Of a DNA stretch of 60,000 nucleotides, positions 10,538 through 24,310 are shown one piece after another. The stretch is taken from assembly GCF_964340395.1 (NCBI RefSeq), contig NC_135550.1, forward strand, positions 12,290,908 to 12,350,907. Direction: 5' to 3'. The translations under genes were made by a program, and so were the position numbers. The notes beneath the pieces are model-generated. The model worked only from the letters and a program-made list of their open reading frames with translations. It was not told where the DNA came from and ran no database searches. This DNA is from Glandiceps talaboti (lineage: Eukaryota; Hemichordata; Enteropneusta; Spengelidae). Every line of letters begins with the position of its first letter. Position 1 is the first letter of the stretch.

Positions 10538-12522
10538 GTATTTGGTCACTGTCTCGCGTCGACCTCTAGTGCTATCATTTTAATCCTCCATACTGATATT
10601 TTTTTTTTCGCAACCCCCCCCCCCCCCACTCCTTACATTTGGTAGGTACCGGGACCTTCGAAATCTAGGGAATTACACGGACTATACGTCGAATGTTCAT
10701 GGTTAACTTGAAACAACTGTAGAATGTGCAACGGATCAGATCGAAGCGCCTCAATTAGGACTAGATGTCTCATTTCGCTTGCTCTCTTCACTAAAACGAC
10801 AATTCCATACTTTATTCCAACTTTAAGTTCTTATAGACACAAATTCTACACACTTAATACAATGCGCAAATGATTGGACAATAAAATCATTAACACCATA
10901 AAAAGAAGAAGGTAAAGAGTGTCGTTGCCTTAATTCAATGTAAATAATATTGACAAACTGGAAAAGTAGATTAACAATTTGATCAAGCCATTGTTCTTCC
11001 AATTGCCTTTTAATTAGTCATTATTAATGACATCCGATGAATGCTATTCGCGAAAAACAAAACGTTGACGTTGTTTTAAGTATCAATTCAGGACAACCTA
11101 GAGTTCATTGTGACCGCACGATGACCGCACGATCGTTACCCATCAAAACTTTGCTCAAATCTAAATCATGCCCAGACATAATATTGTGGAAAGTTACGAA
11201 TTATTTGCAAAGTTGTTTTCTGTCATCCGTGACAGTACAAAGGCAGGGGTAAAAATCGAGTACACACAGTGATAAAATCACAACTCTGTAATGTGATTTC
11301 GGCTCACTGAGATCGTGGACAAGGTATAATATGTACACGTTTTTAAAAGGAAGGGAATTATCACCTTTGGAATGTTGATGTTAAAGACAAAGGAATTCAA
11401 ATATTACCTACAACTATCAAATATTATGACGTCAATGAAAAAAACCCCGCTAATTGAGAATTGATGTATTCTTTTGACATCATGCAGACTGTTTACTCGA
11501 TGGGTCAGCAAATTATCACTTCAAAGTGTTAGTATGACCCATAGGGGGTCACTTAACTCGCAAACTGGATTAATTCTGTGCATTAGTGAAAATCGATAAG
11601 CCATTCCTAAGAATTTATTATCTAACCAAACTGTCAACAATACAAAAACTATCACCCATATCCTCTATTAGAAATCACCGCCTGTTTGTATGTGATTACC
11701 TGTCTAAGCGAAAAAGAAATTATTTTAATTCTCAGTCGTGGATTTAGTTTCCCTGGTCTTGCTTTGTATTTTAAAAGTAAAGCCACTAATGCACTGGCAC
11801 GGCCTTTCGCATGAAATTTCTGTATCATTATAGTCAACAAAAGGCTTTTCATGTTGTTTGATAGGAGTACATACTTTGCCGAACGACTGTTTCAATAAGT
11901 TTGTACAGCGACTGTTTCTCTTTTTCTGTCTCGAGGATACATTAATGGGTTAGATCAATCTATATACTTTTTTTTTGCCTAAATACAACATGAATTGTAT
12001 TCCCAAGCCCCTTTTCGCTAATTGTGAGAAAGTAGAATCTAGGCTGTTTCAGTCACGTGTTGTCTGGTCTTTGTGGGATTACAACTTCAGTCGCGCATTT
12101 TTCTTGACGTTCGCCACTGGGGAGTACTCCCTTCTGGCTATACCGTAATGTGTGTTTTATCATTGTCAAATGCAACTTAGATAATGCAGTCACACGGGGT
12201 TACTAGTCGAAAACAATAGCCGGTGTATTCCCCCTTCCCTTCCCACGCATTTGATGTCACGCAAGACGACAATGTTGTCAAAATTTGAATTATGTCGTAC
12301 TGACCTACACATACACGACATTATATTATTAGTAATCACACAGGATACTAGATGTTACCATTAATTAATACTCAAGCTCATATTGAAAGGGTTCTTAAAC
12401 AGGTTGAATATTTGTTATAAGTATTACTTGCACAGGTTAACAGCCTCTTCAAACACGTGTCAACTTAGAAAGTGAATACTGACGTTTTGGCATCTTTTAG
12501 GCAATACAATATTTTAATAACT

Positions 12523-12526
<4 letters not shown>
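10538..12526. other. Intergenic, nothing recognised
   Basis: Contains a homopolymer C run at 10614-10628 and a small direct duplication of GACCGCACGAT near 11112-11133. No gene-like reading frame. Confidence 0.55.

Positions 12527-12602
<76 letters not shown>
12527..12602. repeat. (AT)n microsatellite
   Basis: Uninterrupted AT dinucleotide run of about 76 bp. Confidence 0.97.
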
Positions 12603-12605
<3 letters not shown>

Positions 12606-15600
12606 ACGTGTTGCACATAACGACCGTAGTTAGGGAAACAAATACAATTAACGTTAGAGGGACACGAGATGAGTTGATATATATATTTTTGGCGATGTGA
12701 TCGGTGATTTTTTTTCTGCATATATTAAAAGGTACTCACAGTATTTTACATACTGAGTGTATACTTACCCATCACTCGCAATTAACTGAAATCAAACCTT
12801 GTATTAAAAAAAATAACTTACAAGTACTGCCTACTATACAATCAACGGTTTTTGAACAAGAACAAAGTTACTGTCATGTCATAGAAAGCATGCCCGCATC
12901 GACATTAATATTATACTAGAATTTTTATAGTTTAATGTAATTTTTTTGTAAGTATTTGCACATGAATACAAACCTCATTTATAAACTCAGCTTGTGCCAC
13001 TTTAAGTACATATATTGACAATAACCAACGGATTCCATCAATCCTTTAACATATGTACAGAGCATGGGAGTAAACCAACGTCTCAACTGGTTAACGTACT
13101 ATATACAGGTGGATTACAAATAACACAGAAACAGATATAAAAGAGTATTGACATTCCAACTCTAGGGGAAATTAATGACATTGAAGTACTTTCTACTGCT
13201 TGACCAACTTGAATATAATCTGGAAATACCTTTTGATCTGTTGTGGGTTTCGATTTTCTTAGCAAATGTGATAAATTTGACATAATTAATCTTCAAGTTT
13301 TGATTAATATTTCTTTCAAAGCTTGCACTTTATTAAGTGTAAATACAGCAAAAACAATCATTGTTGTCCAAAATGTTTTTGAAATGTTGCAATTTATCAG
13401 TCAAATATCAAAAAAGTGTAAGAAAAATAAAAATTCAAAGTAGATCTGTAGATGATATATGTGATAATAATGTAAAATCGTTTTGTCTCGACACACAACG
13501 GTGGAATAAATGTGAAAACCGCTCTTTTGATATCTACAGATGAAAAATAATAATGTCAAAATCACAATGTGAAAATCGTTCTCATTATACAGAACTATGG
13601 ACAATGTGTAACCCATTCTTCCTGTACATAACGATGGCAAAACTAATGTGAAATCAATCTCTTTATGCATTTAGCGTTGAAAAAATACAGTAACTGTGAA
13701 ATCCGTTCTGTTATATGTTATATACACAAAGCTGACAAAAATCAGTTACCGTTCCGAATTCCCTTTATAATTGTATTTCATAGGAAAGTTAGAAGTGAAG
13801 GCAATTTTATCGAAGCTCGTGCAAAAAGCATTCAGAAACATAATTATACTTATTCCAGCTTCATAGGTTTCTCACCTTGAAGACGCATTTACTCATAAAT
13901 TGTTGCACAGATCGTCCACGTAATGGATTGGAATGATCTCAAACCATTAAAGTCATCAAGAACAATGCGCATGCGTAAGATCATCCGACTGGAAACCAGA
14001 GACTTCCTCACGTCGCATTTAACGTTTTTTTATCTTGTATATCTACATGCTAGTGAGTCATTGTGTCATTGCTATACCTCGAAAAAGTCAGACTGACATA
14101 CATTCCAATTTAGTGTATTATCAAACTCGTCAGAAATAATTTCGGTCACCTAGTTTCAAAGACGATGCATCTTTTGATGATCTCAAAGAAAGATTCAGAT
14201 GTATCTTTGAACTTTGAACCCAGATGAAAATTTAAGATATATCTTTGAACTTCACTTCTGTTGACATTTGGGATGAGATTATTTTTGTTTATAGAAACGC
14301 TGAAACTTGCCAATGTATGTGGTTCTTTTCGAAGATGTGTCAACACTTCATTTTTTAGAAGGGGTGACATAAAAAAATGCTACATTTGAAAAATCATATT
14401 AATTATATTGTCATATATTATGTTCATAATTCAAGGCATACGTTGAGATAAAATCCTGAGATAAAATAACCTGTATGAAAATAGCCAAAAGTTCAATGAC
14501 TAGAGTATCAAATTGGCACTACATCAGTAGCTCCGTGCACACCTACTACATATTAATTAACACAGCGTCGTAATATAGCAACAGAACGGTGTTTTTTTAT
14601 ACTTTGTGTACATTGAGTTGAAGATAAAGTTCTTTTTGTATATTATATAAATAGTACATTTCATATGTATATTGATATAAGAAACATGATAGCACGGACG
14701 CTCGGCGAAGCAAAGAAATAGAAAGAGGCTCTATTAAAAATAACTTGAAATCGAGATAGCTTGTTATTTATATTATTTGGGAATAAGATGATATATGTAT
14801 ATGTCAACAGATGAATAGAAAAAAACAACTTAATATTGCGAAACAAGTGACAACAATTGTGTGATGGTGATTAATTTCGAGTTTCGACTACAAAACAGAG
14901 ATGAATCGAAAGACGTCTCCTACAGCAATTCATTTCATAATTAGACACACCTTGATGAACATACATACTCGAGCGTTTATTTTTTGGTCATATCGCGCAC
15001 TTCATGGCGAATACTGACTGAAGTAGGAGAAACCTTATCCGTTTAATTTGTTTTGATCCAAATAAGCCAAATGTATACGTATGACTAACAAGAACCAAGA
15101 TCATACATGGTGTCATTTTCATGTCAACAGAAAAAGAAGATAAAAAATCCGTCAGTAGGGCGGTACGATAGTTATCGGACGAGTTTTTAAAACGAAGGAT
15201 AGAAACTGTTCCTTCGTTTAAAAAAAATAATTACATTATTAGGGTCACCATTAAAAGAAAGGGGTAAGTTTGAAGGAAGTGGATATACACTTCTGAAAAA
15301 AATATCAAAAGTTAAAGTTTAGTGGTCGCCTGATGCGCATGTCCACACGAATGTGTTTTGTTTGTTGACAAACATGATGTCGTCGCTTTGCAACCTTCAA
15401 GTTCGTCTTTAATAGTCATTCCAAAGTCCGGCCACCATGATATATTGAATTTAGGTTATTTTCATGACGTCAGAATTAACTTGAGGAAAATTTCATTCGT
15501 AAAGCTTATAAATTTTGTACGTTTCTGAAATGCTCAAAAAAAAGTTTGTCTGAGCGACGAACCTGATTATTGGATAGATTTTTGTGACGTATTCCCGAGG

Positions 15601-15892
15601 TGCGTGCGCATGACTCAGTGTGTGAACTGGACAACTACTGCGCTTTAAGGTAAAAAAAAATGGTATTATGAAAACTTGATGTATATAGTGAACATACGTG
15701 TCGTATATTGTTATCACTGAAACCTAATTTCTGTCGAGTGTCAGCGTATGTTATCGCTATATACTTTTTAATCAACGGAGTTTGACGCATTGCATATCCC
15801 TGTAGTACAAATGACACTTGTATGCCGTTTTCATGCGGAATCGTCAATAAAGGTGTTAGTTTATGAAATGAAATTGAGCGACGAAAATTAAC
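12603..15892. other. Intergenic; weak degenerate repeats only
   Basis: At about 13465-13735 a motif like ATGTGAAATCCGTTCT recurs five or six times at 40-60 bp intervals, suggesting an old minisatellite. At 14160-14255 ATCTTTGAACTT recurs. A palindromic TGCGCATGCGT site is at 13966-13976. No supported gene. Confidence 0.45.
13966..13976. promoter_or_regulatory. NRF-1-like palindrome TGCGCATGCGT
   Basis: Matches the core of the animal NRF-1 consensus (GCGCATGCGC). CpG-containing palindromes are rare in this AT-rich window, but no gene start is visible beside it, so function is unsupported. Confidence 0.2.
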
Positions 15893-15966
15893 TAACACGT
15901 GTAGGATCCGAACCCACGTTCCCCGAATACTAGTCAAAGTGCTATACCCAGCTGAGCTAACGCGTC
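15893..15966 (-). tRNA. tRNA-like sequence (tRNA pseudogene or SINE head)
   Basis: On the minus strand the layout is exactly tRNA-sized. The 7-bp acceptor stem (15966-15960 with 15900-15894) pairs fully with two G:U pairs. An A-box-like TTAGCTCAGCTGGG follows, with a 3-of-4 bp D stem. The T arm is GTGGG-TTCGGAT-CCTAC, containing a B-box. The anticodon arm pairs badly (CTTTG with TTCGG), position 33 is C rather than U, and the canonical frame gives anticodon UAG. It therefore looks like a decayed tRNA copy or the Pol III head of a tRNA-derived SINE rather than a working tRNA. No intron or extra arm is seen. Confidence 0.55.
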
Positions 15967-16369
15967 AACTGATACATTTGGTGTTATTTTTCATTTTTTG
16001 GCTTAGCATTACAGAATAGATGATATATGAATATATATAAAAAAAATATAAAAGAAACAAAGTCAGCATTTTTTTTCCTTCCCAGGACGTTAAAATGTAA
16101 CTCGTCCTCCCCCGGTACTTGAAACAGTTTACACAAAAGTTTGAAGAAAGTGTCGCCCAGTTTCAAAATTGTCACATTATATGGGATGGTACTGCTGAAA
16201 TTAATGTCAAAAAACGGAAATAATATTTCATGTATAAAGTGTCGGGCGAAACTACAAATAATCAATACACCAAAACTGAAAGCATTTTATTAGACACGAA
16301 GCAACTTCGATCTTACGTAGCGTGTAGTGTTTCAGATGTTTCTGAGACAGTAGTTATAAAAGGGCGTAT
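15967..16369. other. Intergenic, nothing recognised
   Basis: Short AT-rich stretch between the tRNA-like sequence and a degenerate repeat. Confidence 0.5.
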
Positions 16370-16690
16370 CGTGTTTTATGTGCAGTATGGTGTAAATGAT
16401 ATACAGATATCGTGAGGTTTTTACAGTATGATGTTTCGATGTAAGCTTTTAATACAGTATAGTACTGTACTGTGTGATGTTTTGATACACGTCATGGTGT
16501 ATGGTGTTATAGAGTATGATATTTCTGGTATGCAGTATGGTTTTGAATACGTGTATTTTAATTTACCACAAGGATTTCTATACAGAATATTGTATGCTGT
16601 TATGTAGTATACTATTTTGTGGTATGATAACTTCGTGCATGATGTTTTGGATATACAGTATATAATGTATTGTGTTTTACAGTGGGACAT
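16370..16690. repeat. Degenerate minisatellite (TACAGTATGATGTTT-like)
   Basis: Motifs such as CAGTATGGTGT, CAGTATGATGTTTCG and GTGTGATGTTTTGATAC recur every 25-40 bp. Divergence is high, implying an old array. Confidence 0.55.
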
Positions 16691-16917
16691 TTCGTCATGA
16701 CCTTTAAATCAGTCGAAGGGCGCATTGCCAATGATTAGCTATTATCAATTTCAATTAGCAATCGACATTGAGGCGTTTCTTCATTAACGACCGGTAAAAT
16801 CGTTCCAGTCTGGTTCATTTGAAAGAGAGTAAATTAAAGAAAAATCGATTTGTCTTGTACATTACTATGCCATAAACTCACAAATAATAAAATAACAACA
16901 AAATACGACGAAATAGA

Positions 16918-16948
<31 letters not shown>

Positions 16949-17076
16949 TGTATGTATGTATGTATGTATGTATGTATGTATGTATGCATGCATGCATGCA
17001 TGTATGCATGTATGCATGTATGCATGTATAATGTATGTATGTATGTATGTATGTATGTATGTATGTATGTATGTAC

Positions 17077-17107
<31 letters not shown>

Positions 17108-17260
17108 TGTATGTATGTATATGTATATGTGTGTGCATGTATGTATGTATGTATGTATGTATGTATGTATGTATGTATGTATGTATGTATGTATGTATGT
17201 ATGTATGTATGTATGTATGTATGTATGTATGTATGTATGCATGTATGAATGAATGAATAT
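16918..17260. repeat. (TATG)n microsatellite with (CATG)n variants
   Basis: TATG array with a GCATGCATGCATG block at about 16985-17000, alternating TGTATGCATG units to 17025, and a TGTGTGCATG interruption near 17128. The frame over it yields MYVC/YIHT repeats only. Confidence 0.97.
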
Positions 17261-18995
17261 ATACATGCTCCCACTCAAATTAAGAGTAACAATCAAATTA
17301 ACATTTAAATTGAAATATTAGATTTCGCAAGAGCAGATCAAATTTCCCTGTCTCGACATTTACGTCACAAAACGCTTACACAGCACATTGATATTGCATA
17401 ATTTACAATCACCCCCATTCAACAATCTATCGATGAATTATACGTGTCAGATGCATATGTTATTTCAGCTATTACAGAATGGGGGTTTATCGATAAGTAG
17501 GACTTTGTTCGTCCCGCTCACCGACTTTGATTCGGGACAAAATGAATTATACTTCGTTTCATGTAGTTACGCTGAAAGAATATGAAAGCAAGGCGGTTGG
17601 TCTCCAGCTGTATACTTGTGAAGCTTAAAAGGCTTGAAATAATTGTCTTCATTTGTTACCAAAATCAACATAGATAGAAGTAGTTGTGCTTTCCGGTTGT
17701 ATTAATGTCTGGGATAACGTTCGCTATTTTAGATAGCATTTAATGAACGTGTCAAAACAAAAAAAATCAAAAACAGATTGGTGGTTTCTTTTGGACGTTG
17801 ACATCTGATCATCCTGTCATTGAAAGAGACCACTGCCACATTTAAACACTATGTAAACAATTCCAATCTATATGTAATGTCTTAGATGAACCATGCATAT
17901 ATCTGTAGACTCACCTAACGTTTTAATTTTTGTAGATTTGTTCCATTACAGACGTTCATCAGGTTGATGAATATTTCCGTTTGTGGCATATCTGGGATGC
18001 CACGTGATCATTTTTTTTTACAACGGAAGTCTGTCAATCGCGTATCCGCCTTCTCTTTAAACGAAGTCGTATTTTCGTCACTGCCTACACGGTTTTTTTT
18101 TGCCAAGGCGTGTTTGCACACACAAGTATTACTTCTCGTAATTTGGTTTTGTTTAATCTAATGATTTTTTATGTAACGTTGAAGGGGAGACGCGGAATTA
18201 AGTCAAATATTGGTTAGTCATTCAAGCAAAATATAGATATCATAAAACGAATTATATGCACACATTAGATCTTATTATAAACAGTGTATTGCCGCCTTGT
18301 GAGTACTAGTAATATATCATCACAGATGCCATAGCTGGTAATATGATGATGCTAAAGGCGCCGCAGGAAAAAACACCTTATCTCTTTCATGATTCACATC
18401 ATCAAACAATAACACGCCGAACTCATAAACTGAGACCCTTTTCAATTTGATTGAATGTATGTGTTTATTGGTGAAAAAGGAGGACATTCAAGCTCAGTGT
18501 AAAAATGATATAAACTGTAGCTTCAGTGTCCTAACAACGCTCATCAAATTAGGACGCAGACTGCCTTGTGCCTTTTTGAACAACCGAGTCGGCACTAGTT
18601 CGAATATTCTAATGTTTTGACTGAGTGAAAACACAGGGACAGCGACACAGGTGTTTGATTACAGTTATATCCTGCCATTTAGTGAATTTGATTGATGTTT
18701 ACGTACAACTATTAATTCCTATTCAATTGCAAGTCCTTGGACACAAAGCTTATGAGGTTGTAGAGGATGTCGAGTTTGGATATTGTCGTCGTCAAAACTT
18801 TGAAAGCTCAATTCACTTCGACGTGTTTAGCTTGGAAAAAAGGGTTGTCATTATATTAAGGCTACAAGGTTTCGTGCCTCGTTCTCATTTCCACTGCAAG
18901 GTTTGAATATCTTTATATCGCCATATGTACCACTTCAAACAGTATTCACAGTGATACCAGTATATTATATAGTGCGTACGGAACTTAAAATATGC
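17261..18995. other. Intergenic, nothing recognised
   Basis: Only short frames (65-93 codons) without recognisable domains. Confidence 0.55.
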
Positions 18996-19530
18996 TTCTA
19001 CATAGTATGTGTAGTAATACGATATTTCAGAATATAGTGTGTACAGTGATACCGGTATGTTAGTACATAGTATGTACAGTAATACCGGTATGTTAGTACA
19101 TAGTATGTACACTAGTACTTCTATGTCTGTACATAGTATGTACAGTAATACCAGTATGTTATTACATAGTATGTACATTAATACTGATATGTCAGTACAT
19201 AGTATGTACAATGATACCAGTATGTTAGTACATAGTATGTACACTAATACTGATATGTCAGTACATAGTATGTGTAGTAATACCAGTATGTTAGTACATA
19301 GTATGTACATTAATACTGATATGTCAGTACATAGTATGTACAATAATACCAGTATGTTAGTACATAGTATGTACACTAATACTGATATTATCCATCATAT
19401 TGCGATATGTATTAGCTCATAGTATGTGCAGTAATATGGATATATCAGTACATAGTATGCACAGTAAAGAATGTACGGTATGGACCATAATACTGATATG
19501 TTAGTACACACTATGTACATTGTAAAGTAA
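18996..19530. repeat. 33-bp satellite with 66-bp higher-order units
   Basis: The unit is about TAGTATGTACACTAATACTG plus ATATGTCAGTACA. About a dozen units are in phase from 19000 to 19395, then degenerate ones to 19530. From about 19140 the units alternate between a GATATGTCAGTAC type and a CAGTATGTTAGTAC type, making a 66-bp dimer. Each unit contains the near-palindrome TACATAGTATGTA. Because 33 is divisible by 3, both strands carry long frames with an 11-residue period; these are not evidence of a gene. Confidence 0.93.
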
Positions 19531-19872
19531 TACAGGTGTGTTTTTTCCATTATGAATACAGTTAAATACCGAAATGCCAGTTCGAGGTCAGTTGGGATGT
19601 TTTAGTTCTGCATCCAAGGCTAATGCTGACTATAACAGCTGAGCTCAGCGCTACGGTTGGGGAGAATAGGCATACTTTAAACACACGTCATTTATAAAGA
19701 CATGTATACACTGTTATGTTGATATAAGTATGCTAATACCAATACATCAGTATATAGTATAAGCCATTATCCCCGGTATATACCTATTATACATTTTTTT
19801 TATCAAACAAACCATTCTACGTCAGCTTATGATTATTCAACGGCTCTTAATGTTCAAAACCATTTCAGGTGA
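19531..19872. other. Degenerate satellite edge and intergenic DNA
   Basis: A few decayed units (for example CAGTATATAGTATAAGCC near 19748) lie between the satellite and the transposon. Confidence 0.4.
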
Positions 19873-20639
19873 TAAGGCTGCGGTCAGAATTTACGACAGG
19901 GGACAAACTATTTTGGTCAAAAAAAAAAAATTCGCAGCCCCCTCCCCGGCTACACAGCTTTTAATATGTGTAATTATACACCCCCTCCCCATCCCATTTC
20001 CCACATTCTAGAGATGTATAATTGTACAACATTAAAATAAGGAAATCGACTTCAGCGTTGATACATAACAATTAGAGATTTCTTTACAAATATATGTGGG
20101 CTTTGCAAAAAATGGTCTCACTTGGAAATACTTATCCAGCAGGGTTTTCTCCTGCCAACTTGAGTTTGGGCAGAAACAGCCCCCCTCATCATAGCTAATG
20201 GGAAGGGTATGTCCCCTCCCACGGTGAACATTTTTTGAAAAAAAATAACACGTGGGAGGCCATTTAAGGACATCATGAATTTCAAACCATACACATTATC
20301 GAAAGCCATAGAATACTTGAAAATTGTCTCCAATACCACAATCTTACTCTCAATACATTATTTTACAACTATATGCCATTGGCTATATTGTCTACACTTT
20401 AATTCATATAGAGATATTTTGGCAGAAACACACATTCGCTTGCCTATTGATGGCCTAACAATTGAATAGTAGTGGTATGATGAAGTCAACAATTTTGCAA
20501 ACGTACAAGGGAAACGACTGCTCCTGAGGTCTGAATATTCACAAAAGGAGGGGGGGGGGGTGAAGAGAGAGAGAGAGAGAGAGAGCTAGTGTGTGTGTGT
20601 AATGTGAGACAGAACAGACACACATAGAGAAACAGAGAC

Positions 20640-20672
<33 letters not shown>

Positions 20673-20955
20673 GATTAAGGCTTCCACAATCAAATTCGCA
20701 TGACTGTCACCCACCTCATCACTGAATATAGGCTTTAGAAGTTACTTTCAAATTTACTCAGTAAACGACCTCAGGACAGTAAACGATAACTCCTGAGGTT
20801 TAATTCCGTTAGAATCATGAACAGAATATTTCGTGGCCCCTCCTTTCAGACCATCAGAATTTTCATGCATCCCCTCCCCCTTCATACCCCCAATTTTGTT
20901 CACAACCCCTCTCAATTTCTATCCACCCCCGCCGTAAATTCTGACCGCAGCCTAA
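19873..20955. mobile_element. Non-autonomous DNA transposon, PIF/Harbinger-like (MITE)
   Basis: A 20-bp terminal inverted repeat, GGCTGCGGTCAGAATTTACG, lies at 19876-19895 with its exact reverse complement at 20933-20952. The 1,077-bp element is flanked by TAA at 19873-19875 and 20953-20955, a 3-bp target duplication of the TWA type typical of PIF/Harbinger elements. There is no transposase frame. The interior carries C-rich strings (CCCCCTCCCC) near both ends and (GA)n, (GT)n and (CAGA)n tracts at 20562-20673. The family assignment is an inference from the 3-bp duplication. Confidence 0.8.
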
Positions 20956-23045
<2,090 letters not shown>

Positions 23046-23049
23046 AGTA

Positions 23050-23296
<247 letters not shown>

Positions 23297-23815
23297 AATT
23301 TTACACATTTTCAAATTTATATTTTATCAGCGTATTCATAGCATTGAATTTCCTTCATTTGCTTTTATGGTCATGCATTTATGTCGCGACGCCGGTAAAC
23401 TATTTATTTATTATACCACGCTGCCTTACTGTAGTAAAGCACAACGCTAAAGCCGTGACTGGTAATCAATTCATCATCGTACGTTTGTCATGAATGAAAA
23501 AACAACAACAACAGCATATCATTCAAGTCATTCAAAACAGCATTCCTTTCTGTGTGTCCTCAAGTTGGTAAAATGGTGTTGTTGTTTACAACCGTTAGCT
23601 AATATTGTGTTCTCGTGTAATGTTCGGTTTGGCGAAAGGATTCCGGCGAAACGACATCGTCCGATACCTATGTCTCCGAATGCTCAGGCTGATGCAACGA
23701 CGCCATCGCCTTGATTTGATGGAGATATGGTGGTAGTGGTGGTAATGTCGCCATTATATTCATATGTTGTAATACCATTATATCGTTCTATTGAGCGGTT
23801 TCTGCTACTTTAACA
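23297..23815. other. Intergenic, nothing recognised
   Basis: A short frame at 23490-23714 has no recognisable domain. Confidence 0.5.
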
Positions 23816-23817
23816 GG

Positions 23818-24310
23818 TCAGTCCCCTCAAACACTACAATGTGTCTGTGACAGAAATTGACTTGATTTTGATAATTGGCCCTGAAGGTCATGGGCATGGT
23901 CAAAACCTCAAAAAGATAGCTTGCATCTGCTAATGTGGGGGTAGACACTTGAATGGGGTATCTATGTATTGCACTTTTTTTAGTTATGCACTAAATAATG
24001 ACTTTTAACTACAAATACGATTGTCATTCAGTAAAAGTGATATTAACACCAAAAATAAAGCTTGTGTATAGTCTTTTTCTTCAGTAATTCAATAAATACT
24101 TCAATGTGTCTGTTGATAGGCAGGAATTGGCTTGATTTTGTTAATTGACCCCGAAGGTCAAGGTCTCAAAAGATAGCTTGTATCTGACAATATGTGGTAG
24201 ACACTTCAATGGAGTGTTTGTATATGACAGTTTTTGAGTTACGCAACAAATATTGAATTTTAACTACAAATATGGCCGCCATTCGGTCAAAGTTGCATAT
24301 ATCAAATTTG
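23818..24310. repeat. Diverged tandem duplication (about 260-bp unit)
   Basis: Copy 1 (about 23818-24044) and copy 2 (about 24083-24300) share AATGTGTCTGT, TTGACTTGATTTT-like, CTGAAGGTCA/CCGAAGGTCA, AAAAGATAGCTTG, GTAGACACTT and TTTTAACTACAAATA in the same order. A third, more decayed copy is at about 48790-49010. It has the look of a dispersed interspersed repeat; no class assigned. Confidence 0.7.

Noticed and set aside
18885-19422. 163- and 127-codon proteins with 11-residue repeats
   Set aside because: They arise because the satellite unit is 33 bp; they are open on both strands and have no other coding evidence.
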